Shown one piece after another: positions 33,129-38,947 of a DNA stretch of 38,947 bases (position 1 is the stretch's first letter; each line of letters begins with the position of its first letter). Source of the DNA: Candidatus Shapirobacteria bacterium (lineage in GTDB: Bacteria; Patescibacteriota; Microgenomatia; UBA12405; JAUWLS01); NCBI GenBank assembly GCA_030613565.1, contig JAUWLS010000008.1, forward strand, positions 1-38,947. The letters are read 5' to 3'. A program made the translations under genes and the position numbers. The notes under the pieces were generated by a model. That model saw only the letters and a program-made list of their open reading frames with translations. It made no database searches and was not told where the DNA came from.

Positions 33129-33137
33129 ATTATACCA
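33129..33137 (-). promoter_or_regulatory. Extended -10 promoter, leaderless
   Basis: Minus strand TGGTATAAT with a consensus hexamer at 33129-33134, six bases before the ATG at 33122. No -35 box at the usual distance. It is the clearest leaderless-type promoter within the cassette region. Confidence 0.6.
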
Positions 33138-33245
33138 ACACAAAAATTATGTGTTTTGCCAAACATTCCTTGAATGACCGCATTTGGATTTTCTGTTCGA
33201 GAAATGAACGAGAAAATCTTTCCCTCTTTTTTAAGTGGTTGTTTT

Positions 33246-33292
33246 GTCCCCCTAAAATGTTTTTATTTCTTAATAAAAAGCGGAACAGAAAA
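33246..33292. repeat. Flank repeat left of site B
   Basis: CCCCCTAAAATGTTTTTATTTCT recurs near 38554. The following AATAAAAAGCGGAACAGAAAA is an inverted copy of the GTTCCGCTTTTTATT stretch in the flanks of sites A and E. No gene was seen in 33144-33489 apart from this and site B. Confidence 0.6.
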
Positions 33293-33413
33293 TCTTAACG
33301 TTTCAGTATGTCCGACGTTAGACATATTTATTAAACTGGTTTATTTTACAATAAATATGGCTAATGTGGGTCGAACGAGTGCAATGAGGTGAGCCGGACA
33401 TGCTGTGTTAGGC
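33293..33413. repeat. attC-like site B
   Basis: Outer core TCTTAAC (33293-33299), spacer GTTT, inner arm CAGTATGTCCG (33304-33314), inner arm CGGACATGCTG (33395-33405), spacer T, outer core GTTAGGC (33407-33413), which fits GTTRRRY exactly. The inner arms pair with one mismatch. The centre holds a 10 bp perfect stem, CATATTTATT (33323-33332) with AATAAATATG (33350-33359). After the site another perfect hairpin follows, ATCAAAAT (33421-33428) with ATTTTGAT (33447-33454), then GTGCAGCGAGATCG. The site lies between the DUF2335 gene's 3' neighbour region and the DUF4258-like gene promoter. Confidence 0.75.
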
Positions 33414-33489
33414 GACCTGAATCAAAATGTTATGCTTTTTTAAAAGATTTTGATGAAAGTGCAGCGAGATCGGAGCGAAGCGGAGAAGT

Positions 33490-33909
33490 TTATTTATCCT
33501 TTTTTTCTGGAACACTTGATTCTCGTTTTTTGTTCCAAATAAAATTCACTGCATGAAATACTGCAGGACCGAACATGGCAAAAAAACCAGCGGTTTCTTT
33601 ATTGTTCATTAGTAAATAAACACCTAATATCACTAAAATCACAGTCAAGGCAAATGCCAACCACATACCTGTTTTTTCATTACAAATATTAGAGCTGATT
33701 GTTTTTTCTTCTAGTTTTTGTCTGTGTTTTGTCTGTGATTCTGCCATTTTAATTATCCTGTTTGCCGCGCCTGGACAAGCATCTTCATAACCTACTAATG
33801 CCTGTGGTGGTGGCAAAGGTCCCTTGAAGGCACTCATGATAGTTTGTCGAATTATTTCTTTTTCAGTAGTTTTCTTTGATACTTGCTTGTCTTGTTTGCG
33901 TTGCACCAT
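33490..33909 (-). CDS. DUF2335 membrane protein
   Basis: A 139-residue protein from the ATG at 33909; a TTG at 33918 is less likely. The DUF2335 signature is clear: FKGPLPPPQALVGYEDACPG, then ANRIIKMAESQTKHRQKLE, followed by two C-terminal membrane helices (about residues 80-120). The role is unknown; the family is frequent in mobile regions. It overlaps the upstream small gene by 47 bp in another frame, which is longer than usual for this region. Confidence 0.85.
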   Translation of the reverse strand: MVQRKQDKQVSKKTTEKEIIRQTIMSAFKGPLPPPQALVGYEDACPGAANRIIKMAESQTKHRQKLEEKTISSNICNEKTGMWLAFALTVILVILGVYLLMNNKETAGFFAMFGPAVFHAVNFIWNKKRESSVPEKKDK

Positions 33910-34096
33910 ATTTTTCAATTGAGGATTTAAGATCTGAACCTACATTTTCCCAATCTTTTTTTATAGCATGAGCATCTGCATCGTCTCGGTAGTCATATTG
34001 GTCTAAGTTACCAAATAAATCCAGAATGCGACTAACCCCTTTTGAAAAGGAAGGTTTTGAAAATAAATCACTTGATTTAATTTTTATATTATCCAT
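33863..34096 (-). CDS. Small partner protein of DUF2335
   Basis: A 77-residue acidic soluble protein containing KPSFSKGVSRILDLFGNLDQY and DADAHAIKKDWENVGSDL. Similar small proteins are known directly upstream of DUF2335 genes in other bacteria, so the two probably act together; the function is unknown. The ATG lies six bases behind the extended -10 box TGATATACT. Confidence 0.7.
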   Translation of the reverse strand: MDNIKIKSSDLFSKPSFSKGVSRILDLFGNLDQYDYRDDADAHAIKKDWENVGSDLKSSIEKYGATQTRQASIKENY

Positions 34097-34102
34097 ATGT
34101 AA

Positions 34103-34111
34103 AGTATATCA
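34103..34111 (-). promoter_or_regulatory. Extended -10 promoter, leaderless
   Basis: Minus-strand TGATATACT, hexamer TATACT at 34103-34108, six bases before the ATG at 34096. No convincing -35 box. Confidence 0.5.
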
Positions 34112-34156
34112 AAGAAAATAGTTTGTTTACTAAACTTGATTATGTAACGTAATTAA

Positions 34157-34462
34157 TCAAATATAAACTTTTATTGTTTGGATAACCATGGTTATCATAA
34201 GGAAAAAATATGACAATAAAAGGAATAACCCCATGATGCTATACATTACACCATCATCCTTCTTCGACAACCTCTGTGCCACGAGAATCTCCAAAGGTTT
34301 CTTTTTAATATACTTGATTCCGTTATATCCAGAAGGAATCGATAAAAACAGGAGTCCAATAAATGCCCAAATACTAAAGTCATTGACGATGTAAAAGTGG
34401 GCAGATATAAAAATCGCCTGAAAGACGAAAACAGAAAGTAATGTTTTATAATCAGTTATCAT
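34157..34462 (-). CDS. Small three-helix membrane protein, unknown function
   Basis: A 101-residue hydrophobic protein with three likely membrane segments (about residues 8-25, 30-48 and 75-97) and a basic loop (KYIKKKPLEILVAQRLSKKDD). No family recognised. Its ATG is only 15 bp from the outer core of attC-like site C, as is normal for the start of an integron cassette gene. Confidence 0.6.
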   Translation of the reverse strand: MITDYKTLLSVFVFQAIFISAHFYIVNDFSIWAFIGLLFLSIPSGYNGIKYIKKKPLEILVAQRLSKKDDGVMYSIMGLFLLLSYFFLMITMVIQTIKVYI

Positions 34463-34477
34463 TAATTTTGTTATTTT

Positions 34478-34590
34478 GTCTAACGTTTCAGTATGGGCGA
34501 AGTCGCCGACTGATATGCTTTATTTTACATCAGTCGAAGTGATTTGGGAGAGGAGGTGCAACCGAACGAACCGCCTATACTGTGTTGAAT
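34478..34590. repeat. attC-like site C (best match)
   Basis: Outer core GTCTAAC (34478-34484), spacer GTTT, inner arm CAGTATGGGCG (34489-34499), inner arm CGCCTATACTG (34572-34582), spacer T, outer core GTTGAAT (34584-34590). Both outer cores fit RYYYAAC and GTTRRRY exactly, and the inner arms pair with one mismatch. The centre has a perfect 8 bp stem, CGACTGAT (34507-34514) with ATCAGTCG (34529-34536). A second hairpin follows, AGTTGCT (34603-34609) with AGCAACT (34621-34627), then GAGTGCAACGTGG. The stretch 34591-34698 contains no gene. Confidence 0.8.
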
Positions 34591-34698
34591 GACCCGAACG
34601 GCAGTTGCTAAGATTTTGAAAGCAACTAAGTGAGAGTGCAACGTGGTGCGACAAACGGGAGCAAGTAAAAAATTCTTTCCTTAATGTTTTTTGGTAAT

Positions 34699-35262
34699 TT
34701 AACGGTTTAACCAGTTAGGGATATGCTTTCCAAAATATTGCCCGATTTTTTCTAATTCTTTCATAACTATATCAATTCTATCTTTATCTAAAAACCAATT
34801 ATCCTTTTGCACATTTCTTTCGTCAACAATTGGACAAACAATAAATTCAGTATTTATAGGAAAAGCTGTTTGGTATGTCAACAACGCTCTTTTCGAATGA
34901 TGCGCTTTACATACTAGAATAACTTTCTTGGTTTTTAGATTGCTATTTTGCAAAACATTCCAAGATGAATTTGCATTATCAAAAGTATGCTTTGCTTGAT
35001 CTTCTTTTAAAATAGCATCTTCAGGTACGCCAGACGAAAGGGCAATATTTTTTAGATATTCAAACTCAGTTCCCCAACCTTTAAGTTTAGGATTAGCTCC
35101 ACCAGAAATTAAAATATGGGAAGCATATCCCTGTTTGTACAATTCAACAGATTTTTCTATTAGTTGTGGACGACTTCCACCAGTAACCAAAATAACATCA
35201 ACTTTTATTGGTTCATTCTCAACGAATATAAAATCTGTAATACAGTTGAATGGGTAAATCAT
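34699..35262 (-). CDS. DUF218 (YdcF-like) protein
   Basis: A 187-residue protein with a clear DUF218 core: DVILVTGGSRPQLIEKSVEL, SHILISGGANPK, TEFEYLKNIALSSGVPEDAI, then FDNANSSWNVL. The expected TGG/SGG turns and the Asn-Ala motif are present. The family is widespread and mostly uncharacterised, with some members linked to envelope maintenance. No signal peptide or membrane helix is seen. As a cassette gene it lies between attC-like sites C and D. Confidence 0.85.
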   Translation of the reverse strand: MIYPFNCITDFIFVENEPIKVDVILVTGGSRPQLIEKSVELYKQGYASHILISGGANPKLKGWGTEFEYLKNIALSSGVPEDAILKEDQAKHTFDNANSSWNVLQNSNLKTKKVILVCKAHHSKRALLTYQTAFPINTEFIVCPIVDERNVQKDNWFLDKDRIDIVMKELEKIGQYFGKHIPNWLNR

Positions 35263-35309
35263 ATGTAGTTAAGTTGCCAAAATTATAAAATGTAAGAATT
35301 TTTTATTTC

Positions 35310-35426
35310 CGATAACGTTTCTGTATAGCCGAAGTTAAACAGATTGGTTATGCTTTCATTTTAACAAATATGTTTAATTTAGGTTGAGCGTGGTGCAACA
35401 AATGAACTGGCTATACAGTGTTATAT
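35310..35426. repeat. attC-like site D
   Basis: Outer core CGATAAC (35310-35316), spacer GTTT, inner arm CTGTATAGCC (35321-35330), inner arm GGCTATACAG (35409-35418), spacer T, outer core GTTATAT (35420-35426). The inner arms pair perfectly over 10 bp. The central part is nearly the same as in site A. It is followed by a hairpin GGAGGGTA (35438-35445) with TACTCTCC (35457-35464), containing one G-T pair where site A has A-T, then GAGTGCAACGAGGTCG and an AT-rich stretch up to the stop at 35564. No gene lies in 35263-35563. Confidence 0.75.
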
Positions 35427-35563
35427 GACCTGAAGGAGGAGGGTAAAATTGTCCCCTACTCTCCGACTGAGAGTGCAACGAGGTCGAAGGAGCGAAGCGA
35501 GTGAGAAGTACATTTTTCTTCTTTTTTCTTTATTTTTTGCGCTGTTTTTTATTTCTTAGTTAG

Positions 35564-35977
35564 CTAGGACTGCTCTGAGAGTACAATTTCAGTTTTCTCA
35601 ATGATCTCTCTTAATCCTTTGGGGACAGACCGACTATTTATAATGTCTTTTTTTAATACATTTAAGTCCTTATCATTAAGGAAGTAAGGCAATTTGTTAA
35701 ACACGAGATTCAAAATGTCAATTTCTGGTTTTCCATATACGGCTGCTCGGTCTTTTAGTTCGTCGGTGGTTAACATGATGTAACAATAGAGAAATCCACC
35801 AATTTCGGTTTGTTTATTCCGAGAAATTAGGCTTTGACATCGATTGTTTAATTGTTTCGATAAATCGTGTGGAAGTATTTTTGCGACATAAATTAATTCC
35901 GTCGTCGCACCTAAGTATATGTATTCACTTTCGTCATATTCAAAGATATCTCCAAATATTAGTGAACTTTTTCCCAT
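35564..35977 (-). CDS. Likely toxin paired with Panacea antitoxin
   Basis: A 137-residue soluble protein that begins SLIFGDIFEYDESEYIYLGA. It starts 3 bp after the Panacea gene. In PanAT toxin-antitoxin pairs the Panacea protein neutralises very different toxins encoded next to it, so this is the expected toxin. Its early beta-strands might form a PemK/SH3-like barrel, but I cannot name the toxin type. It ends next to the flank of attC-like site D. Confidence 0.55.
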   Translation of the reverse strand: MGKSSLIFGDIFEYDESEYIYLGATTELIYVAKILPHDLSKQLNNRCQSLISRNKQTEIGGFLYCYIMLTTDELKDRAAVYGKPEIDILNLVFNKLPYFLNDKDLNVLKKDIINSRSVPKGLREIIEKTEIVLSEQS

Positions 35978-35980
35978 GGG

Positions 35981-36520
35981 TCAATATATTTTTTCAAGTA
36001 ATTCAATGTCTTCCCTTTCTACCTGACAATCTGGATCTTCTGCGGCTAGTTGATATGATATTTTTTGAAGTAGCTGAGTATTTGACCAGGGAGCTTCTTT
36101 GTGTGACATGTCTTTGATGTATTTTGTATTTTTGCCGCCAAATTTTGCACAGACTAAATTTAGTATTTCTAATTCGGTCTCAGACAGGTATTTTTTATCG
36201 GATTCACTAAAGCTTCTTTTTGGAAGCATGCGTATCATGTTTATTCCTGATGGCTTTTCAAATGCGATCGTGTCTGTTAAAAGGGAATTGTCAAGATCTT
36301 CAGAGGCAGTGTCAATTAGGTTTTTTATGAGTGATGGAATGGGTCCGTGTTCTAGGTGTATGTATGTATCGTAGGTTACCGGAGAACCATATTTTTTAAC
36401 ATGGAGAAAGTCTAAAAAATAAAATAGTTTCATCAATTTAACTTTCCCCAGGTATTTCGTATCAGTATTGTTTCCGAAATAAAGTAAAATTGCTTTAAGT
36501 TTACCGGAAGGTATATTCAT
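35981..36520 (-). CDS. Panacea-domain antitoxin (SocA-like, DUF4065)
   Basis: A 179-residue protein with the Panacea/SocA-like signature in its first 60 residues: GKVKLMKLFYFLDFLHVKKY, then YDTYIHLEHGPIPSLI. A helical C-terminal part contains HKEAPWSNTQLLQKI, also typical of the family. Panacea proteins are antitoxins of PanAT systems or proteolytic adaptors such as SocA. The partner gene follows 3 bp downstream. The upstream side is cut off from its cassette neighbours by the insertion sequence. Confidence 0.8.
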   Translation of the reverse strand: MNIPSGKLKAILLYFGNNTDTKYLGKVKLMKLFYFLDFLHVKKYGSPVTYDTYIHLEHGPIPSLIKNLIDTASEDLDNSLLTDTIAFEKPSGINMIRMLPKRSFSESDKKYLSETELEILNLVCAKFGGKNTKYIKDMSHKEAPWSNTQLLQKISYQLAAEDPDCQVEREDIELLEKIY

Positions 36521-36571
36521 TATGGTGCTGGTAATTTAGTTTGACATTGTTTTTATCACAAAACAAGTACT

Positions 36572-37677
36572 TGTACAAGTCATATACATCTTGGACTTTG
36601 TTGATAATTGATATTGTATCCTACTACAGATGCCTGTGTTTGATCCTCCAAGGACTCGTGAATACGATCATGGTGGTAGAAGTCGAGATATTCTTTAATC
36701 CTTTGGTTGATGAGCACAATATCGAGCATCTCATCTTGGTAGGTATTCAACCACTCTTCTTGTATAGAGCGGTTAAATCTTTCAATAACACCGTTGATCT
36801 TTGGTGAGTTTGGATAGGTCCATTTGTGCTTGATCTCCTTTTCTTGGCAGTGCTTTTCAAACTCTCCTTCAAACTCAGACCCATTATCTGTCTGGATAGT
36901 ATGCACCCCAACGGGAAGAATGGAGACAATGGTCTTGAGAACAACTAAGGCATTCTTGGAATGTTTAGTGGTAAAGGTTTGGGCATAGACTAGTTTAAGT
37001 CGGACATCAATAGCTGTGATGGTGTATCTTCTGACTCCAGTAATGATGGTTTCAATGGTATCTAGTTCCAGGTAACCTCCGGCTTCGGGTTTGGGTGCCC
37101 TAACCACTCTTAATTTCCTTCTCCGGGTTGGTCTTTTACGACTTGGATCATGATAACCATAAACAGACCTACTATAGAAAAGATTGTTTCTCTTGATGAT
37201 CTTGCCTATAGTTGATTCCTTAGGAGCAGAAAGACCAAGAGAGCTACAGTAGCGCTCAACTAGAGGATAAAGCTTGTGCTTTCCTAAACGATAGTGTTTT
37301 TTTCTTAGTCTGCAGATCTCGGCTAATACCAGAAGATGGGTATTCATTTGCCGAATATCATTAGGACGGGTTGATTTAGGAATCAAGCTGGTCAGTTTTC
37401 CTCTGCTGTCTTTAAGTTTCTTTTGCCACAGAAACAAAGTACTTCTTTTGACAGGAAAGGCAGAGAGGGTGGCTTTGAGGCCGAACTCTTGATAGTACTT
37501 AATGACCTTGAGACGATATTGGGCCGTTTGGCTCTTATTAAAAGCATTGACACTGATTACTGTTTTCATGAAGCGATTGTAACCCTTCAGGTAAGAAAAC
37601 AGTGCCTTTGGTTTAGATCCTAGTTCGTGACTCATATTTGGACTTTGAAAAGTCTAATATGTATCGTGACTTATGCA
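36572..37677 (-). mobile_element. IS481/IS3-like insertion sequence
   Basis: An element of about 1.1 kb containing one transposase gene. Imperfect terminal inverted repeats are visible: TGTACAAGTCA at the left end and, read inwards, TGCATAAGTCA at the right end, continuing with ATACAT-x-TT-x-GACTTT in both. No clear target duplication is seen (agtact at the left, atgggt at the right). Its right end adjoins the remaining half of attC-like site E. The exact ends are uncertain by a few bases. Confidence 0.7.
36580..37635 (-). CDS. IS481/IS3-like DDE transposase
   Basis: A 351-residue protein. The N-terminal part is a helix-turn-helix region (FGLKATLSAFPVKRSTLFLW), followed by an integrase-core domain with the three catalytic acids: Asp in YLELDTIETI, Asp in IQTDNGSEFEG and, 35 residues later, Glu in NGVIERFNRSIQEEW. 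The C-terminal DFYHHDRIHESLEDQTQ is typical of the rve family. The stop codon lies inside the left terminal repeat. No frameshift is seen, so the protein may be active. An inner ATG at 37569 (MKTVISVNAF) is an alternative start. Confidence 0.9.
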   Translation of the reverse strand: MSHELGSKPKALFSYLKGYNRFMKTVISVNAFNKSQTAQYRLKVIKYYQEFGLKATLSAFPVKRSTLFLWQKKLKDSRGKLTSLIPKSTRPNDIRQMNTHLLVLAEICRLRKKHYRLGKHKLYPLVERYCSSLGLSAPKESTIGKIIKRNNLFYSRSVYGYHDPSRKRPTRRRKLRVVRAPKPEAGGYLELDTIETIITGVRRYTITAIDVRLKLVYAQTFTTKHSKNALVVLKTIVSILPVGVHTIQTDNGSEFEGEFEKHCQEKEIKHKWTYPNSPKINGVIERFNRSIQEEWLNTYQDEMLDIVLINQRIKEYLDFYHHDRIHESLEDQTQASVVGYNINYQQSPRCI

Positions 37678-37723
37678 ATGGGTGAGAGCCTGCAAGGCTC
37701 GAACCGCATATACTGTGTTGTCG
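37678..37723. repeat. attC-like site E, one half, cut by the insertion sequence
   Basis: The right side is intact: inner arm CCGCATATACTG (37704-37715), spacer T, outer core GTTGTCG (37717-37723). The centre is a short hairpin, GAGCC-TGCAA-GGCTC (37686-37700). The left outer core and GTTT spacer are absent: the insertion sequence ends there. TTATGC at the IS end (37671-37676) can pair with GCATA, so the true junction is hard to fix. The missing half is not found at the other end of the IS. Confidence 0.55.
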
Positions 37724-37874
37724 GACCTGAGCGAAGCGAAAGTGCAACGGGGCCGAATGAAATAAGGAGTACGTTTTTCTCTTTATTCTTTATTTTCTGT
37801 TCCGCTTTTTATTTCTCTTTTGTTTTTAAATTCAGTGAAAAAAAAGAAGGGTAGGGGTGAATTTTTTGAGGTGA
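37724..37874. repeat. 3' flank module of site E, copy of that of site A
   Basis: GACCTGAGCGAAGCGAAAGT, GTGCAACGGGGCCGAATGAA and the AT-rich CTGTTCCGCTTTTTATTTCTC, then the block TTTAAATTCAGTG to GAGGTGA. About 135 bp agree closely with 31860-31997, although the upstream genes (37906 and 32057) are unrelated. The inner hairpin of site A is missing here. No gene in 37678-37905. Confidence 0.7.
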
Positions 37875-37905
37875 ATTATTGGAAAATATTTCTAAAAGAT
37901 GGTTT

Positions 37906-38478
37906 TTAACTATTTAGATAAATATCTACCTCAGATTGAGCAGGGACCAGTTTTTTGTCTAACGCTTTTTGGTAAATCTCTTTTGATATGAAGCAATAAA
38001 ACACAGATTGGTCTGTGTCTGGAAGTTTAATAAATTCTTGATTTATTCCGGCTTCTTTTAGGACTCTGTTTATTAGTACTGTAAAACTATTTTCATACCA
38101 CTCAGTGTCTTCTATCATCATGTTATAAGTTTTTTCTTTATGTCTAAAGGAGATAATTACTTCACCTGGTTGACCGTCTTCTCTTATGTTGCTTGGATTA
38201 AAGGTACCAAATGAAGCGTTTGAAAATTCTTTGATAATCTTTGGATAACCAGTGATATTATTTCCGTCGGGAGAACCAACACCTTCAGCATCAAAAGCCA
38301 AATCATATAAATTGTTGAATGTGTATTTTTTGTTGTTTTTGTAGCTTTCTTTTATTTTCTTTTCTTTTTGCTTTTTTACGTCTTTGGTCATTTGTGAAAA
38401 CCAAGCAATTTCTTCAAGAAATTTAATGTATGTGTCAACCTCAACTGAATTAATTAGTTCAAAATAGTTTTTGTACAT
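37906..38478 (-). CDS. Hypothetical cassette protein
   Basis: A 190-residue soluble protein not recognised by me. It has a charged helical N-terminal half (KDVKKQKEKKIKESYKNNKK) and a beta-rich second half with GEVIISFRHKEKTYNMMIED. No signal peptide and no membrane helix. It lies in cassette position, with the repeat flank of site E directly after its stop. The ATG lies 7 bp behind a TAAAAT box (38486-38491). Confidence 0.6.
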   Translation of the reverse strand: MYKNYFELINSVEVDTYIKFLEEIAWFSQMTKDVKKQKEKKIKESYKNNKKYTFNNLYDLAFDAEGVGSPDGNNITGYPKIIKEFSNASFGTFNPSNIREDGQPGEVIISFRHKEKTYNMMIEDTEWYENSFTVLINRVLKEAGINQEFIKLPDTDQSVFYCFISKEIYQKALDKKLVPAQSEVDIYLNS

Positions 38479-38485
38479 ATTTGGT

Positions 38486-38491
38486 ATTTTA
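38486..38491 (-). promoter_or_regulatory. Possible -10 box, leaderless
   Basis: TAAAAT on the minus strand, seven bases before the ATG at 38478. No -35 box was found; the region is AT-rich. Confidence 0.35.
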
Positions 38492-38549
38492 CTATAATTT
38501 AAGTAAAACTTTTTTATAAATAAAACATTCTTCGAATATATTTTCTTGT

Positions 38550-38627
38550 TTTACCCCCCTAAAATGTTTTTATTTCTCTAGGTTTAAATTCAGCGAAAAA
38601 AAGAGGGGTGAGGGGTGAATTTTTTGG
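38550..38627. repeat. Flank repeat without an attC-like core
   Basis: Contains CCCCCTAAAATGTTTTTATTTCT (as left of site B) joined directly to TTTAAATTCAGCG, the poly-A run, two GGGG groups and TGAATTTTTT (as at sites A and E). The attC-like core expected between these two flanks is missing, as if deleted. It lies between the stop of the broken gene at 38633 and the start of the gene at 38478. Confidence 0.6.
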
Positions 38628-38632
38628 AGAAT

Positions 38633-38947
38633 CTATACCTGATTAGTCATGCTTTTTATTTGATTCGAGCCACTTACAAACGGTTTCTTATAGACAGAAA
38701 GTTCAGGATATATATGAGCAAATATTATGTGTTGATTGTTTGCATTAAATGTAATGCAAATTCTTCCTAAATCTCTTTCTGGGGAAATACCTTTAATTCT
38801 TTTGTAGGCTTAAGTAAAGAAAACGGTTGCTGAAACTGAGTGTTTTGCCCTTGTTTTCCGTCAAATAAGGTGGTTTAATTTCTTCATGAAAAAGAATCTG
38901 TTCCTTCTCGTAGAACTATCGGTTGTTTTAGATGTGGCGGACAGTCC
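38633..38947 (-). pseudogene. Frameshifted, edge-truncated gene of unknown function
   Basis: Three minus-strand reading frames join into one plausible protein: DCPPHLKQPIVLREGTDSF, then FHEEIKPPYLTENKGKTLSF with SNRFLYL, then AYKRIKGISPERDLGRICIT continuing to KSMTNQV and a TAG at 38633. The breaks lie at a T-run near 38890 and near AAGCC around 38810, each fixed by one base. It is either a decayed cassette gene or a run of sequencing errors at a contig end. No family recognised. Confidence 0.55.

Noticed and set aside
31697-35426. Retron or diversity-generating retroelement RNA
   Set aside because: The structured repeats might suggest a non-coding RNA, but no reverse transcriptase gene is in the window and the repeats follow cassette logic.
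36541-36807. Plus-strand frames across the insertion sequence (for example 36541-36807 and 37627-37854)
   Set aside because: They lie opposite to the transposase gene or within repeat flank DNA and show no protein-like features.
31697-38627. CRISPR array
   Set aside because: The repeats are few, long (over 100 bp), variable in the centre and separated by genes rather than by short uniform spacers; no cas genes are present.

Overview
The window looks like a piece of a Candidate Phyla Radiation (Patescibacteria) genome, most likely a Microgenomates-type bacterium. This is inferred from the protein families, the low GC, the very tight packing with many ATGA-type overlaps, the near absence of Shine-Dalgarno motifs and the use of TGA as an ordinary stop. 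No rRNA, tRNA, CRISPR array or integrase gene was seen.

Region 1 (1-24644, minus strand) is a near-continuous run of 19 genes that continues past the left edge. It has one well-formed promoter at its head (24651-24679) and possibly a second one inside (18587-18615). It encodes nine polytopic GT-C-type membrane proteins (two of them tandem YfhO paralogues), a PTPS-related membrane protein that is probably also GT-C, seven GT2 glycosyltransferases, one GT4 glycosyltransferase and one Wzx/MATE-like flippase. Two of the GT2 enzymes resemble polyprenyl-phosphate sugar synthases (DPM1/ALG5 type). Together they suggest cytoplasmic synthesis of lipid-linked glycans and polyprenyl-phosphate sugars, flipping across the membrane, and transfer to a surface polymer or protein on the outside.

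Region 2 (24.65-31.7 kb) has a divergent GT-C gene, a DUF218-like gene, a DPM1-GtrA fusion (sugar-lipid synthase plus likely flippase), a secreted helical protein, a small acidic lipoprotein, rubrerythrin, small membrane and cysteine-rich proteins, an unrecognised 260-residue protein, a Nudix hydrolase and a small membrane protein.

Region 3 (31.7-38.9 kb) is accessory DNA with a different character. It is a series of short minus-strand genes, many of unknown function and including likely toxin-antitoxin pairs: a DUF4258-like/DUF2283/third-gene trio, a DUF2335 pair, and a Panacea antitoxin with a partner. The genes are separated by long structured repeats. The core of each repeat (113-121 bp) is built like an integron attC site: an outer RYYYAAC / GTTRRRY pair, an inner pair of complementary arms separated from it by unequal spacers (GTTT against T), and a variable hairpin in the centre. 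A second hairpin module ending in GTGCAACG follows. I read this as an integron-like cassette array with non-canonical attC sites, lacking an integrase inside the window. An IS481/IS3-like element sits against one of these sites, and a frameshifted gene lies at the right edge.

Across all regions, genes that follow a free upstream region tend to have a -10 hexamer only 5-7 nt before the start codon, which implies leaderless mRNAs.
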